Positions 1 through 7,532 are shown, counted from the first letter of the stretch. The stretch: 64,000 nt of DNA from Chromatiales bacterium (GCA_027076405.1 JALTJN010000515.1:124001-188000); one strand, 5' to 3'. Notes: generated from the sequence alone by a model not told the origin. Program-made: numbers and translations.

Positions 1-90
1 CTTTTAGGCAAGCTTTCAGTACAAAATGATATTGAATTGACAAAACTAGCCATGCAACACGGTTTTATCGAAGAATCTCCACTTCCATAG
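1..90 (+). CDS. uvrY: GacA/UvrY-family response regulator, C-terminal end only
   Basis: The first 90 bases are an open frame ending in TAG that encodes the last 29 residues of a protein whose start lies outside the window. The tail contains LLGKLSVQNDIELTKLAMQHG, which resembles the end of the LuxR-type HTH response regulator UvrY/GacA (E. coli has KLNIHGDVELTHLAIRHG). In gammaproteobacteria uvrY/gacA directly precedes uvrC, as here. The role would be output of the BarA/GacS two-component system, controlling Csr small RNAs. The family call rests on this short tail plus synteny. Confidence 0.7.
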   Translation, partial: LLGKLSVQNDIELTKLAMQHGFIEESPLP

Positions 91-133
91 TTTTAATAAC
101 CCACGTACTATCAATACCTTAGAGGCATTAGTT

Positions 134-164
134 ACAGCAAAAGTGATGTAATTTCGCTTGCTGT
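134..164. repeat. Hairpin between uvrY end and uvrC
   Basis: ACAGC...GCTGT and AAGTGA...TCGCTT form an 11-bp stem with a two-base bulge and a 7-base loop. No T-run follows, so it is not a typical intrinsic terminator. It may shape the uvrY-uvrC transcript. Function unknown. Confidence 0.3.
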
Positions 165-251
165 TGCATTAATGTGCGATAAAAGATGAACAACTGAAAT
201 GTTTGAATATACTTTAAGACAAACAGATGGTTTTTAGGGTAGCAGCGAATT

Positions 252-2099
252 ATGACAACCACCTCAGACTTTGATGCTAAAGCAGCATTGCGTAACATCC
301 CGCATAAGCCGGGGGTTTACCGTATGCTCGATGAAAAAGGCATCGTTATTTATGTCGGGAAAGCAAAAGATCTCACCAAGCGCGTTTCGAGTTACTTTTT
401 AAAAAATGTGAGCAGCCCGAAAACACGGGTCATGGTCAGCTATATTAGAGACATTGAAATCACGGTGACACACACCGAAAATGAAGCGCTCATTCTTGAA
501 AATAACTTAATTAAATCCCTCAAACCACGATATAACGTATTATTCAGAGACGATAAAAGTTACCCGTTTATTTACCTCTCAAGTAAACATGAGTTTCCAC
601 GACTAGGTGTGCACCGTGGCGCAAAAAAACGAAAAGGACGTTATTTTGGGCCGTATCCCAGCGCCGGAGCGGTACGGGAAACGCTTGGCTTACTACAAAA
701 AATATTCCCTGTTCGCCAGTGTGAAGATAGTTTTTACAGCAATCGTTCGCGGGCATGTTTGCAGCATCAAATAAAGCGATGTACAGCACCTTGTGTAGGC
801 CTAATTTCAGCGGAAGATTATGCTGTAGATGTTAATCATGCCGTGATGTTTTTACAGGGTAAAAGTAATATCGTAATAGAACAATTGATCTCGCGTATGG
901 AGCAGGCATCGGCAGATCTTAATTTTGAAAAAGCCGCTCACTTTCGTGATCAAATTGCCAGTCTGCAACGTATTCAGGAAAAGCAGTATATCGACAGCGA
1001 GGGAGGGAATCAGGATATCATCGCAGCAGCAATACAAAATGGCATTGCTTGTGTCCAGATATTTTCTGTTCGTGGTGGTCGTAATTTAGGCAGTAAAACC
1101 TTCTTTCCGCAAAATGCCAAAAACAGTGAACCCGAAGAAATCCTCAATACTTTTATTACCCAATATTACTTAGGTGATGCACAAAGCCATGCCCGTGACA
1201 TACCCTCGGACATAATTATCAGTCATGAAATTGAAAATATCGAACTGATTGAACAAGTATTAAAAGATCAAAGTGAACGTATCGTTAAGTTGCAAGCAAA
1301 GCCTCGTGGACAACGTGCCCGCTGGTTAGAAATGGCAGAACAGAATGTAAAACAAGCTCTTTTAGGCCGAATAAATAGTCATGCTACCGTGTTACAACGC
1401 TATGAAGCCCTGCAAAATGCGCTACAGTTAGATGAAATACCAAGTCGGATGGAATGTTTTGATATTAGTCATACCATGGGCGAGGCAACCGTCGCTTCTT
1501 GTGTGGTGTTTGATGATAAAGGTCCTCTAAAAGCCGATTATCGCCGTTTTAATATCGAAGATATTACCCCCGGTGATGACTATGCCGCGATGAAACAAGC
1601 GCTGATGCGACGCTATAAACGACTAAAAGAAGGGGAGGCTAAACTGCCTGATATTCTCTTTATAGACGGTGGAAAAGGGCAGGTTAGTCAGGCAGAAGAT
1701 GTGCTCGAAGAGCTGCAAATCAATGATATTTTGCTAATCGGCGTAACAAAAGGCGAGGGAAGAAAAGCGGATTTAGACACTCTTTACTTGTCGGCAACTA
1801 AACGCAAGATTATACTGCCCGCTGATTCACCGGCACTACATTTAACACAACAAATTCGAGATGAAGCACATCGGTTTGCCATTAGCGGTCACCGTAATCG
1901 TCGTGCTAAAAAGCGCAAAACATCCGTTTTAGAAGGTATTGCAGGTCTGGGGCCAAAACGACGACAGCAGCTATTAAAACAGTTTGGCGGCTTACAAGAA
2001 GTGACTCGAGCCGGTGTAGAAGATATCGCCAGAGTCTCCGGTATAAGCAAACAATTAGCAAAAAAAATATATGATACCTTCCACATGGAAAATGAATAA
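252..2099 (+). CDS. uvrC: UvrABC excinuclease subunit C
   Basis: 615 aa, full length for UvrC. It makes both incisions flanking a DNA lesion after UvrA/UvrB loading. Visible domains are an N-terminal GIY-YIG nuclease (about residues 16-95, with GVYRM and YVGKAK), a UVR motif for UvrB binding near 204-239, the RNase H-like endonuclease domain (about 390-540, starting ECFDISH and containing DGGKGQ at 472-477), and a C-terminal tandem helix-hairpin-helix (about 570-610). ATG at 252 fits the family start although the ribosome binding site is weak. pgsA follows after 5 bases, so the two are cotranscribed as in other gammaproteobacteria. Confidence 0.97.
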   Translation: MTTTSDFDAKAALRNIPHKPGVYRMLDEKGIVIYVGKAKDLTKRVSSYFLKNVSSPKTRVMVSYIRDIEITVTHTENEALILENNLIKSLKPRYNVLFRDDKSYPFIYLSSKHEFPRLGVHRGAKKRKGRYFGPYPSAGAVRETLGLLQKIFPVRQCEDSFYSNRSRACLQHQIKRCTAPCVGLISAEDYAVDVNHAVMFLQGKSNIVIEQLISRMEQASADLNFEKAAHFRDQIASLQRIQEKQYIDSEGGNQDIIAAAIQNGIACVQIFSVRGGRNLGSKTFFPQNAKNSEPEEILNTFITQYYLGDAQSHARDIPSDIIISHEIENIELIEQVLKDQSERIVKLQAKPRGQRARWLEMAEQNVKQALLGRINSHATVLQRYEALQNALQLDEIPSRMECFDISHTMGEATVASCVVFDDKGPLKADYRRFNIEDITPGDDYAAMKQALMRRYKRLKEGEAKLPDILFIDGGKGQVSQAEDVLEELQINDILLIGVTKGEGRKADLDTLYLSATKRKIILPADSPALHLTQQIRDEAHRFAISGHRNRRAKKRKTSVLEGIAGLGPKRRQQLLKQFGGLQEVTRAGVEDIARVSGISKQLAKKIYDTFHMENE

Positions 2100-2104
2100 A
2101 AACA

Positions 2105-2668
2105 ATGAAATATAATATTCCAAACATCATCACTTTGTGCCGAATCGGATTAATGCCTGTTCTGGTTATAATCTTCTTTTTGCCCGAGTTTAAAAATCAA
2201 CACGTTGTCCTGGCCAGTATGTTTTTTGTCATTGGGGTGACAGACTTATTTGATGGTTATTTAGCGCGCAAACTTAACCAGCAATCTAAATTTGGTGCGT
2301 TTCTAGATCCTGTTGCAGACAAGCTAACCGTTGGTATTGCACTCATTCTTATTGTTAGTGCACATCCGGGGCCGCTCGTCGCTATCCCTGCCGCTGTTAT
2401 TATTGGCCGGGAACTGATGATTTCTGCTCTAAGAGAGTGGATGGCAAGCGTAGGAGATATAACGACGGTTAAAGTCTCTTTTATGGGCAAAGTGAAAACA
2501 TCGGGGCAGTTATGGGCGATAGGATTTATGCTTTACGAAAAACCCATCGGTGCATTTTCACCCTTAGATTTTGGTATTTTATTGCTCTATATTTCTGCTG
2601 CTCTAACACTTTGGTCTATGGTGACGTATTTAATCGCCGCATGGCCAAGTTTTAGTAAAGACGGTTAA
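2105..2668 (+). CDS. pgsA: CDP-diacylglycerol--glycerol-3-phosphate 3-phosphatidyltransferase
   Basis: 187-aa integral membrane enzyme that makes phosphatidylglycerophosphate, the first committed step to phosphatidylglycerol and cardiolipin. The CDP-alcohol phosphatidyltransferase signature is complete: D47, D50-G51, A54-R55, G64, D68 and D72 (in TDLFDGYLAR and GAFLDPVADK). Several hydrophobic helices flank it. It starts 5 bases after the uvrC stop, the usual uvrC-pgsA pair, and is followed by the tRNA genes, as in many relatives. Confidence 0.97.
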   Translation: MKYNIPNIITLCRIGLMPVLVIIFFLPEFKNQHVVLASMFFVIGVTDLFDGYLARKLNQQSKFGAFLDPVADKLTVGIALILIVSAHPGPLVAIPAAVIIGRELMISALREWMASVGDITTVKVSFMGKVKTSGQLWAIGFMLYEKPIGAFSPLDFGILLLYISAALTLWSMVTYLIAAWPSFSKDG

Positions 2669-2688
2669 AAAAAGAACTAAAAATAACC

Positions 2689-2716
2689 TTGACACGCAGG
2701 CTCGTATCTATAAAAT
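2689..2716 (+). promoter_or_regulatory. Sigma-70 promoter of tRNA-Gly
   Basis: TTGACA at 2689-2694 is a perfect -35 box, followed after 16 bases by TAAAAT at 2711-2716 (5 of 6 to TATAAT). A GC-rich stretch (CCGGCC) follows the -10, as in stringently controlled stable-RNA promoters. The tRNA begins about 13 bases after the -10. Confidence 0.75.
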
Positions 2717-2729
2717 ACCGGCCTTCAAA

Positions 2730-2805
2730 GCGGGAATAGCTCAGTTGGTAGAGCGGTACCTTGCCAAGGTACAGGTCGGGAGTTCGAGCCTCCTTTCCCG
2801 CTCCA
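2730..2805 (+). tRNA. tRNA-Gly (anticodon GCC)
   Basis: A 76-nt cloverleaf: acceptor GCGGGAA pairs with TTCCCGC, the anticodon stem GTACC/GGTAC encloses loop TTGCCAA (anticodon GCC), the T-loop is TTCGAGC, and the 3' CCA is encoded. It has its own strong promoter and is followed by a terminator. Confidence 0.98.
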
Positions 2806-2813
2806 AATTTAAA

Positions 2814-2853
2814 AACCTCGGCGCTGTAATGGCACTAAAACCGGGGTTTTTTT
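2814..2853 (+). terminator. Rho-independent terminator after tRNA-Gly
   Basis: AACCTCGG (2814-2821) pairs with CCGGGGTT (2841-2848) over 8 bp with one G-U pair, running into seven Ts. It separates tRNA-Gly transcription from the two following tRNA genes. Confidence 0.75.
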
Positions 2854-2868
2854 ATGTTGGAGATGGCA

Positions 2869-2874
2869 TATAAT
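2869..2874 (+). promoter_or_regulatory. Probable -10 box for tRNA-Cys
   Basis: A perfect TATAAT lies 18 bases before tRNA-Cys and just after the tRNA-Gly terminator, where a new promoter is needed. The -35 region is not convincing (it would fall in the terminator T-run). Confidence 0.5.
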
Positions 2875-2892
2875 CTCTAACAAAAGAAATAC

Positions 2893-2967
2893 GGCGAGGT
2901 AGCCAAACGGCTGGGCAAGTGATTGCAAATCACTCTTATGTCGGTTCGAATCCGATCCTCGCCTCCA
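2893..2967 (+). tRNA. tRNA-Cys (anticodon GCA)
   Basis: A 75-nt cloverleaf: acceptor GGCGAGG pairs with CCTCGCC, the anticodon stem AGTGA/TCACT encloses loop TTGCAAA (anticodon GCA), the T-arm contains GTTCGAATC, and CCA is encoded. A Gly-Cys-Leu tRNA cluster behind pgsA is common in gammaproteobacteria. Confidence 0.98.
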
Positions 2968-3050
2968 TTTCCTTTTAGGTAGTGGGAAACGATTGACAGA
3001 ATATTAGGATTAGTTAACTGTCACAAATAAATAAACTATCCAGCTTACCT

Positions 3051-3364
3051 GCCCAGGTGGCGAAATTGGTAGACGCAAGGGACTTAAAAATTTGAGCACC
3101 CAGATTAGGAAACTACTGGTGTGAATGGTGTCAAATTCGGGGAAACCTTAACACGTAATGGTGATGGCAATCCCGAGCGAAGCTTAACGAAAGTTTTGAA
3201 CGTGTAGAGACTTGACGGCACCCATCTAAGTTTGCAGCTGCAAATATGATGAAGAGAAAGTCCAGACCACAAATGCTTTGTTAAAGCAGCAGCAAAAGCT
3301 GTAGTTGGTAAGAAAATCCCTCGGTGGCAACACCGTGCCGGTTCGATTCCGGCCCTGGGCACCA
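3051..3364 (+). tRNA. tRNA-Leu (anticodon UAA), interrupted by a group I intron
   Basis: Two exons, 3051-3085 and 3313-3364, join into an 87-nt tRNA with encoded CCA. Acceptor GCCCAGG pairs with CCTGGGC (3354-3360). The anticodon stem AGGGA/TCCCT closes a 7-base loop CTTAAAA, which only forms after joining the exons. The long variable arm expected for tRNA-Leu (CGGTGGCAACACCG) and T-loop GTTCGATTCC lie in exon 2. The break falls between U34 and A35 of the anticodon. A TTGACA at 2993-2998 may belong to its promoter, but I see no good -10. Confidence 0.95.
3086..3312 (+). ncRNA. Self-splicing group I intron in tRNA-Leu(UAA), ORF-less
   Basis: 227-nt insertion in the anticodon. Core helices can be traced. 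P1 pairs exon CUU with intron GAG, giving a U-G pair at the 5' splice site. P3 is GGTGTC 3127-3132 with GGCACC 3217-3222. P4 is TCGGG 3137-3141 with CCCGA 3172-3176. P7 is GACTT 3209-3213 with AAGTC 3258-3262. P8 is the hairpin TTTGCAGCTGCAAA at 3231-3244, and a P9-like hairpin is GCTTT/AAAGC at 3275-3287. The last intron base is G, as required. Size, site and the GGGGAAACC element resemble the IC3 introns of cyanobacterial and plastid tRNA-Leu(UAA). There is no internal ORF. Confidence 0.93.
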
Positions 3365-3405
3365 TTATTCTTAAATGGAGCAAATCTGTTTCCATTTCAT
3401 AAGAC

Positions 3406-3443
3406 GCTTTGCTATTCTAAAAATAGCAAAGCAATCTTTTTTT
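3406..3443 (+). terminator. Rho-independent terminator after tRNA-Leu
   Basis: GCTTTGCTATT (3406-3416) pairs perfectly with AATAGCAAAGC (3422-3432) around a 5-base loop and is followed by AATC and seven Ts. It ends the tRNA-Leu transcript and touches the stop codon of the convergent HNH gene. Confidence 0.85.
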
Positions 3444-3909
3444 AAGTTTTCTTATTCCTATTTTTACTTCGATAAGTCGGCGTAAGCGCATGACAGTTAG
3501 GACACAACAAACGTAAGTTAACTAAACGATTATCTTTGTTATTCCCGTTGATGTGATCAAGCTCTAGAGGAATAGGCTCACCCAACCATTCACTTGCATC
3601 ACAGATAAAACACTTAGCTTCAAATATCTTTTCTTTTAATAATCTGTTTTTTAGTTTAAATGATTGAATAGGTTTAATGTTTGAAAGGTAGTCTTCAATA
3701 GAAACTTTAGAATCAAGCGTTTTACCTTTATTCCATGCTTGTCCAACAAAGTGAGATGTATCTAAATTGAAGTGATGAATTGCTTTACGTAACACATCAT
3801 AATTACCACCATAAGGTGCGACGTTCATTTTTATAAGTGTTTGACGCATTGAAGTAGAAGCTAGAATTGCTTCTTTAAGTTCTTCAAGGGTATATTTGTG
3901 TAACTTCAT
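3442..3909 (-). CDS. HNH endonuclease
   Basis: 155 aa. The C-terminal half is an HNH nuclease domain: two zinc-knuckle pairs (CFIC near residue 100 and CPNC near 138) flank the core LELDHINGNNKDNRLVNLR with the catalytic His and Asn. The N-terminal 60 residues (TSMRQTLIKMNV, GGNYDVLRKAI, FVGQAWNKGK) look like a DNA-recognition module seen in phage and mobile-element HNH proteins. It converges on tRNA-Leu, its stop lying in the tRNA terminator. A weak AGTGG precedes the ATG. It could be a free-standing homing-type nuclease, a phage remnant or a defence nuclease; the sequence does not decide. Confidence 0.85.
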   Translation of the reverse strand: MKLHKYTLEELKEAILASTSMRQTLIKMNVAPYGGNYDVLRKAIHHFNLDTSHFVGQAWNKGKTLDSKVSIEDYLSNIKPIQSFKLKNRLLKEKIFEAKCFICDASEWLGEPIPLELDHINGNNKDNRLVNLRLLCPNCHALTPTYRSKNRNKKT

Positions 3910-3921
3910 AATCCACTTTGA

Positions 3922-4437
3922 TTACTGAATAATATAAGATTTCCCGTTCCATTGAATCAGCTCATATTCACCACAGTTCATACATTTATACCAACGGACA
4001 CTTTTATTATCTTTAATTAATGCACTAAAGCCATTGTTGCTGCTGTCTGTGAAAACCTTAAGAAGCTTTTTCTTTTCAAAAACAGCTAAAAATATCCCTT
4101 TCTTATTTTTTTTGTCTAGATACACACCAACTCTGATAGTTTCATCGACTTTATTACCATTAATATCTTTATTTAACGAGAGTTTGAAATTTGAATTTTT
4201 TAATTCAGTAAACTGTGTATTTGTGACTCGTGTTTTGATGAGTTCATCATTAAGAAAAGCAGCACTGAGCCAATTTTTATTATATGAGGTTATATTGATA
4301 TTATTTAAAATAGTTTTGTTTGGTGTAATTGATAAATTTAACCACCATGCCTGCTGAGGAGTTTTCTCCGCCATACAAGAAGAAAAAAGTAGAAATAATA
4401 AGAGGCCAACAAGCGGTTTCGTAGTGATTTTTTTCAT
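3922..4437 (-). CDS. Small lipoprotein, candidate immunity protein
   Basis: 171 aa with a basic start (MKKITTK), a hydrophobic stretch and a lipobox-like LLFSSC, so probably lipid-anchored in the periplasm (the -3 residue F is atypical). I do not recognise the family. The mature part is lysine- and asparagine-rich and ends with a CMNC pair and EYELIQWNGKSYII. A GGAG ribosome binding site lies 8 bases before ATG. It sits 18 bases downstream of the M15-like gene on the same strand. A toxin-like peptidase followed by a periplasmic lipoprotein is the usual layout of effector and immunity genes, so I infer immunity, without direct proof. Confidence 0.7.
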   Translation of the reverse strand: MKKITTKPLVGLLLFLLFSSCMAEKTPQQAWWLNLSITPNKTILNNINITSYNKNWLSAAFLNDELIKTRVTNTQFTELKNSNFKLSLNKDINGNKVDETIRVGVYLDKKNKKGIFLAVFEKKKLLKVFTDSSNNGFSALIKDNKSVRWYKCMNCGEYELIQWNGKSYIIQ

Positions 4438-4455
4438 ATCAGTTAACTCCGTTAT

Positions 4456-4917
4456 CTACCAGTCTACATGCCAGTGTGGGCCACCAGCAGCATTGGGCTC
4501 CCGAATAACAGATGCCCCTAAAGCTTGTATTCGAGTTTCTATTGTATTTAGTGTTGCGGGTAAACCTCTTGGTATGGAAATATCACGCGCAGTATCTGAA
4601 AGGTGGTTTGACACTTGAGCCCCCCTTAACCTTGCGGTATTAATAATAGCTTCGAACCGCTGAGTGGTATGGCCTAGTGTTGCACTGGGTTTATTAATAA
4701 TAAACTGGTTCATTTCAGCTATATGTTGACGCCAGGTATATGTTTGTAAAAACTCAATTCGATTAGCAAGAATTCGTTGTGCCATTAATTCAGCTTGTCG
4801 ATGAATAGTTCTTGCTCTACCTGTAATTCTTATAGATGCATCTGGAAATTCAGACTGAATGATTGAAATAAGTTGGTCTATATTAGCCGGGTTTGTTGAA
4901 GAGGCAGTATTTGCCAT
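4456..4917 (-). CDS. M15-type peptidase-like protein, candidate peptidoglycan effector
   Basis: 153 aa, no signal peptide, strong AAGGA ribosome binding site. Residues 103-112 (SNHLSDTARD) match the M15 metallopeptidase pattern S-x-H-x5-A-x-D that supplies zinc ligands H105 and D112, with the usual glycine changed to D. The C-terminus GGPHWHVDW offers the third ligand (H148 or H150). GRARTIHRQAELM near residues 33-45 fits the upstream part of the same fold. M15 enzymes cut D-Ala-D-Ala or L-Ala-D-Glu bonds in peptidoglycan. The lack of an export signal and a lipoprotein gene 18 bases downstream suggest a secreted antibacterial effector. Alternatives: phage endolysin remnant. Zinc binding is inferred from motif only. 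Confidence 0.6.
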   Translation of the reverse strand: MANTASSTNPANIDQLISIIQSEFPDASIRITGRARTIHRQAELMAQRILANRIEFLQTYTWRQHIAEMNQFIINKPSATLGHTTQRFEAIINTARLRGAQVSNHLSDTARDISIPRGLPATLNTIETRIQALGASVIREPNAAGGPHWHVDW

Positions 4918-5352
4918 GTTGTGTTCCTTTTAACTACTCTAAGTCCATTAAGTATTAAACTATAGCAATAAAAGTTAGCAAAAACGACCATATATATCGA
5001 GTAGTATCACAAAGTTAGTCGAAATCCTCATTGGTAATAGACTGTCTACCTAAGTCGAGATTTTTATAACTTGTTTCGATAATAAAGACATCATATTCCA
5101 TCGGGTTATGTTAGACTCTACCTATCGGTTCACCGAGCAGTGGTTTTCATTCGCTCATCTGTTTACCTTAGCATTCCCGGCCAGCTGATAAATCTCTAAT
5201 GCTCCAAAATTTCTAAAGTTTATTACCTGTCACGCAGTGAGTAGGCTCGTTCTTCATTTCGAATCTTTTGTTTGTTGTGTACGCCTGAATGTCATCATGG
5301 GGTGTTTCGCTGTTCATTCAATTTTATTAATTATTGAGCCTGGTAAACCCTA
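4918..5352. other. 435-bp gap without a recognisable gene
   Basis: Only short frames are present. The longest I read on the minus strand is 28 codons (5015-5101), preceded by an in-frame stop and without a clear ribosome binding site. This gap marks the right edge of the accessory island and may hold decayed sequence plus the promoters of the M15-like gene and of the ATP-grasp gene. I see no tRNA, terminator or repeat. Confidence 0.5.
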
Positions 5353-6372
5353 ATGCATATAGAAATAATCACGACACCAAATGACGCTTTAAAAGAGAGT
5401 GGATTTGGATCATTAAAAGCCTGTAACAGTGTTTTAAATGCAATTCAGAGAATTGGTTATAGCGTCAGCCTCAATGTTTGTAAATCAAAAGATGATTTAG
5501 ATGATATTGTTAAAAGAGAACCTGAACTGGTTCTATTAGCAGTAAAGTATGTTCCTGTTACTAATGGTGATGATATCTGGTTGTCTGATTACTTTTCTCA
5601 GCGTGGTGTAAATTTCACTGGTTCATATAGAGACGTCTTGAAGTTTGATTCCAATAAAGTGCTCGCTAAAACACATTTAATGACAAAAGGTATTAAAACG
5701 GCGGATTATTTTATTGCTGTCCCCGGGCAGTTTAAAAAAGAAAGTGATTTACCGATTACCTACCCATTATTTTTAAAACCGTTAGATGCAGCAAATGGTA
5801 ATGGCATTGACGATTTATCTTTTGTAAACAACTTTGCAGAATATGAAAGTAAAGTAACCTCGTTATACAAGACATTTAATCAGCCTGTTTTAGTAGAGAA
5901 ATATCTCGACGGGCGTGAATTCACGGTTGCGATAATTGAGTCAACGAATAATAGATTAATTACTTCAGCTGTTGAAGTTATTCCACCCACATCAACTAAC
6001 GGGCTTAAGATTTTAGGTGCGCAGGCGAAAAAAGATGATTCAGAAAAACTCATTGTTATTAATGATAAAAAAATTAAAAGCAAAGTAACGGCGCTGGCTA
6101 TTGATGCGTTTAAGACATTGGGTATTAGAGACTTTGGTCGTGTCGATATTAAAACAAATAAAGACGGGGATTGTTTCTTTATGGAGGCAAACCTTGTGCC
6201 GGGCATGACTTATGGTTCAAGTTACTTCCCTAAGGCTTGTCAGATTGCGCATAAATTCGATTATGACAAAGTCATTGAATTATTAATCGCGCCTGGTCTT
6301 GCTCGAGTGTATTCAATTATTCTCGCTAATTTACAACCTGCCATAAACAAAAAAATTGCTGCTGTTTTATAA
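5353..6372 (+). CDS. D-Ala-D-Ala-ligase-like ATP-grasp enzyme
   Basis: 339 aa. The central and C-terminal parts show an ATP-grasp ligase of the D-alanine--D-alanine ligase type: SNKVLAKTHLMTKGI, the lysine strand YPLFLKPLDAANGNGI, VEKYLDGREFTVAI, and the metal-binding end GRVDIKTNKDG..FFMEANLVPGMTYGSS. The N-terminal substrate domain (residues 1-90) is unlike that of canonical Ddl, and the gene is not in the mur/ddl cluster, so the acceptor is probably a different amino acid or peptide. It stands alone, 150 bp before the asparaginase-like gene on the same strand. Substrate unknown. Confidence 0.8.
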   Translation: MHIEIITTPNDALKESGFGSLKACNSVLNAIQRIGYSVSLNVCKSKDDLDDIVKREPELVLLAVKYVPVTNGDDIWLSDYFSQRGVNFTGSYRDVLKFDSNKVLAKTHLMTKGIKTADYFIAVPGQFKKESDLPITYPLFLKPLDAANGNGIDDLSFVNNFAEYESKVTSLYKTFNQPVLVEKYLDGREFTVAIIESTNNRLITSAVEVIPPTSTNGLKILGAQAKKDDSEKLIVINDKKIKSKVTALAIDAFKTLGIRDFGRVDIKTNKDGDCFFMEANLVPGMTYGSSYFPKACQIAHKFDYDKVIELLIAPGLARVYSIILANLQPAINKKIAAVL

Positions 6373-6521
6373 GTTATTTCTAACAAGCAATAATACAACT
6401 AAAAAAGAGTTTGATACTATTCATGTTTATAGATTAAAACCTTTGACGAGGTTCTTCATTAACCGTAAAGTGATTACTCTATGTTTATCAGAATATAAAC
6501 ACATTTAGGTGGTTTTGTTGT

Positions 6522-7532
6522 ATGTCCCATGAGTTGTTAGTTGAAGTTACCCGTAATAATACGGTAGAAAGTCGGCATTTCGGTGCTGCCATTGTCTGTG
6601 ATTTTAAGGATAACGTTATAGAAAGCTGGGGAGATATCGAACAATTGGTATTTCCACGTTCTGCACTTAAACCTATGTTAGCGATTCATTTAGTCGAGAG
6701 TGGTGCAAGTGAACGCTTTGGATTAAATGATGCAGAGTTATCGTTAGCGTGTTCATCTCATCAAGGTGAACAAATGCATCAAGATCTGGTCAAGTCGTGG
6801 TTAGAACGAATAGGTTTAACTGAAGATGATTTAGCCTGTGGTGCTGTTTTACCAGAACACACAGAAAGCGCGCATAAGATACTTGCCTCCGGTCAACAAG
6901 GGTGTCGAGTTCACCATAATTGTTCTGGTAAGCACACCGGGTTTTTAACCACTGCATTGCATTTAAATATTTCATTGGACAGCTACCATGAGGTGGAACA
7001 TCCATTACAACAGTTATCACTCGATATACTTTCTGATCTGGCGGAAATAGAACTCAAACAGTATCCGATGGGAATTGATGGTTGTGGATTGCCTGCACCG
7101 ACCATGCCTTTACGACAACTTGGGCACGCAATGGCGCGCTTTGCTAACCCTAGCGACTTATCGACAAGTCGTGCACAGGCAATTTATCGCCTTCATAAAG
7201 CAATTATTAATGAACCTCTTTATATTGCCGGTCATGGATCGGTGGTGAGTGAATTGAATGAGGCAACCAAAGGATCTGTGCTGGCAAAATCGGGGGCTGA
7301 AGGTGTGATCACTGCGGCTTTGCCTGAGCATGGTTTGGGAATAGCAGTAAAAATAGCAGATGGTAGTGAACGTGCTCGTTCAGTTGCATTATTAGCTATC
7401 CTTGATCATTTAGATGTTTTAACTAATGAAGAAAAACAACTGCTTAAGAATCATATTACTCCAACGATAGTAAATTCCAGAGGTGTTGAGGTTGGAGAGA
7501 TTCGTCCCGCAAAATCCTGGCTACCAACTTAA
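6522..7532 (+). CDS. Asparaginase II family protein
   Basis: 336 aa matching the Rhizobium-type asparaginase II family (distinct from E. coli AnsA/AnsB). It has an N-terminal VEVTRNNTVESRHFG, a central CSSHQGE, HHNCSGKHTGFL and GIDGCGLPAP, and a late AKSGAEGV, all characteristic family blocks. It probably hydrolyses L-asparagine to aspartate and ammonia. No signal peptide, so it is cytoplasmic. An AGGTGG ribosome binding site precedes ATG. The upstream neighbour is an amino-acid ligase-like enzyme, but with 150 bp between them cotranscription is uncertain. Confidence 0.88.
   Translation: MSHELLVEVTRNNTVESRHFGAAIVCDFKDNVIESWGDIEQLVFPRSALKPMLAIHLVESGASERFGLNDAELSLACSSHQGEQMHQDLVKSWLERIGLTEDDLACGAVLPEHTESAHKILASGQQGCRVHHNCSGKHTGFLTTALHLNISLDSYHEVEHPLQQLSLDILSDLAEIELKQYPMGIDGCGLPAPTMPLRQLGHAMARFANPSDLSTSRAQAIYRLHKAIINEPLYIAGHGSVVSELNEATKGSVLAKSGAEGVITAALPEHGLGIAVKIADGSERARSVALLAILDHLDVLTNEEKQLLKNHITPTIVNSRGVEVGEIRPAKSWLPT

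Noticed and set aside
3105..3395. A 96-codon minus-strand frame over the tRNA-Leu intron
   Set aside because: It lies antisense to the tRNA exon and the intron core, has no ribosome binding site and no recognisable domain. The tRNA/intron explanation accounts for the sequence.
5353..7532. Linking the ATP-grasp and asparaginase-like genes to the M15-like effector
   Set aside because: They lie on the opposite strand beyond a 435-bp gap and have no shared pathway evidence.
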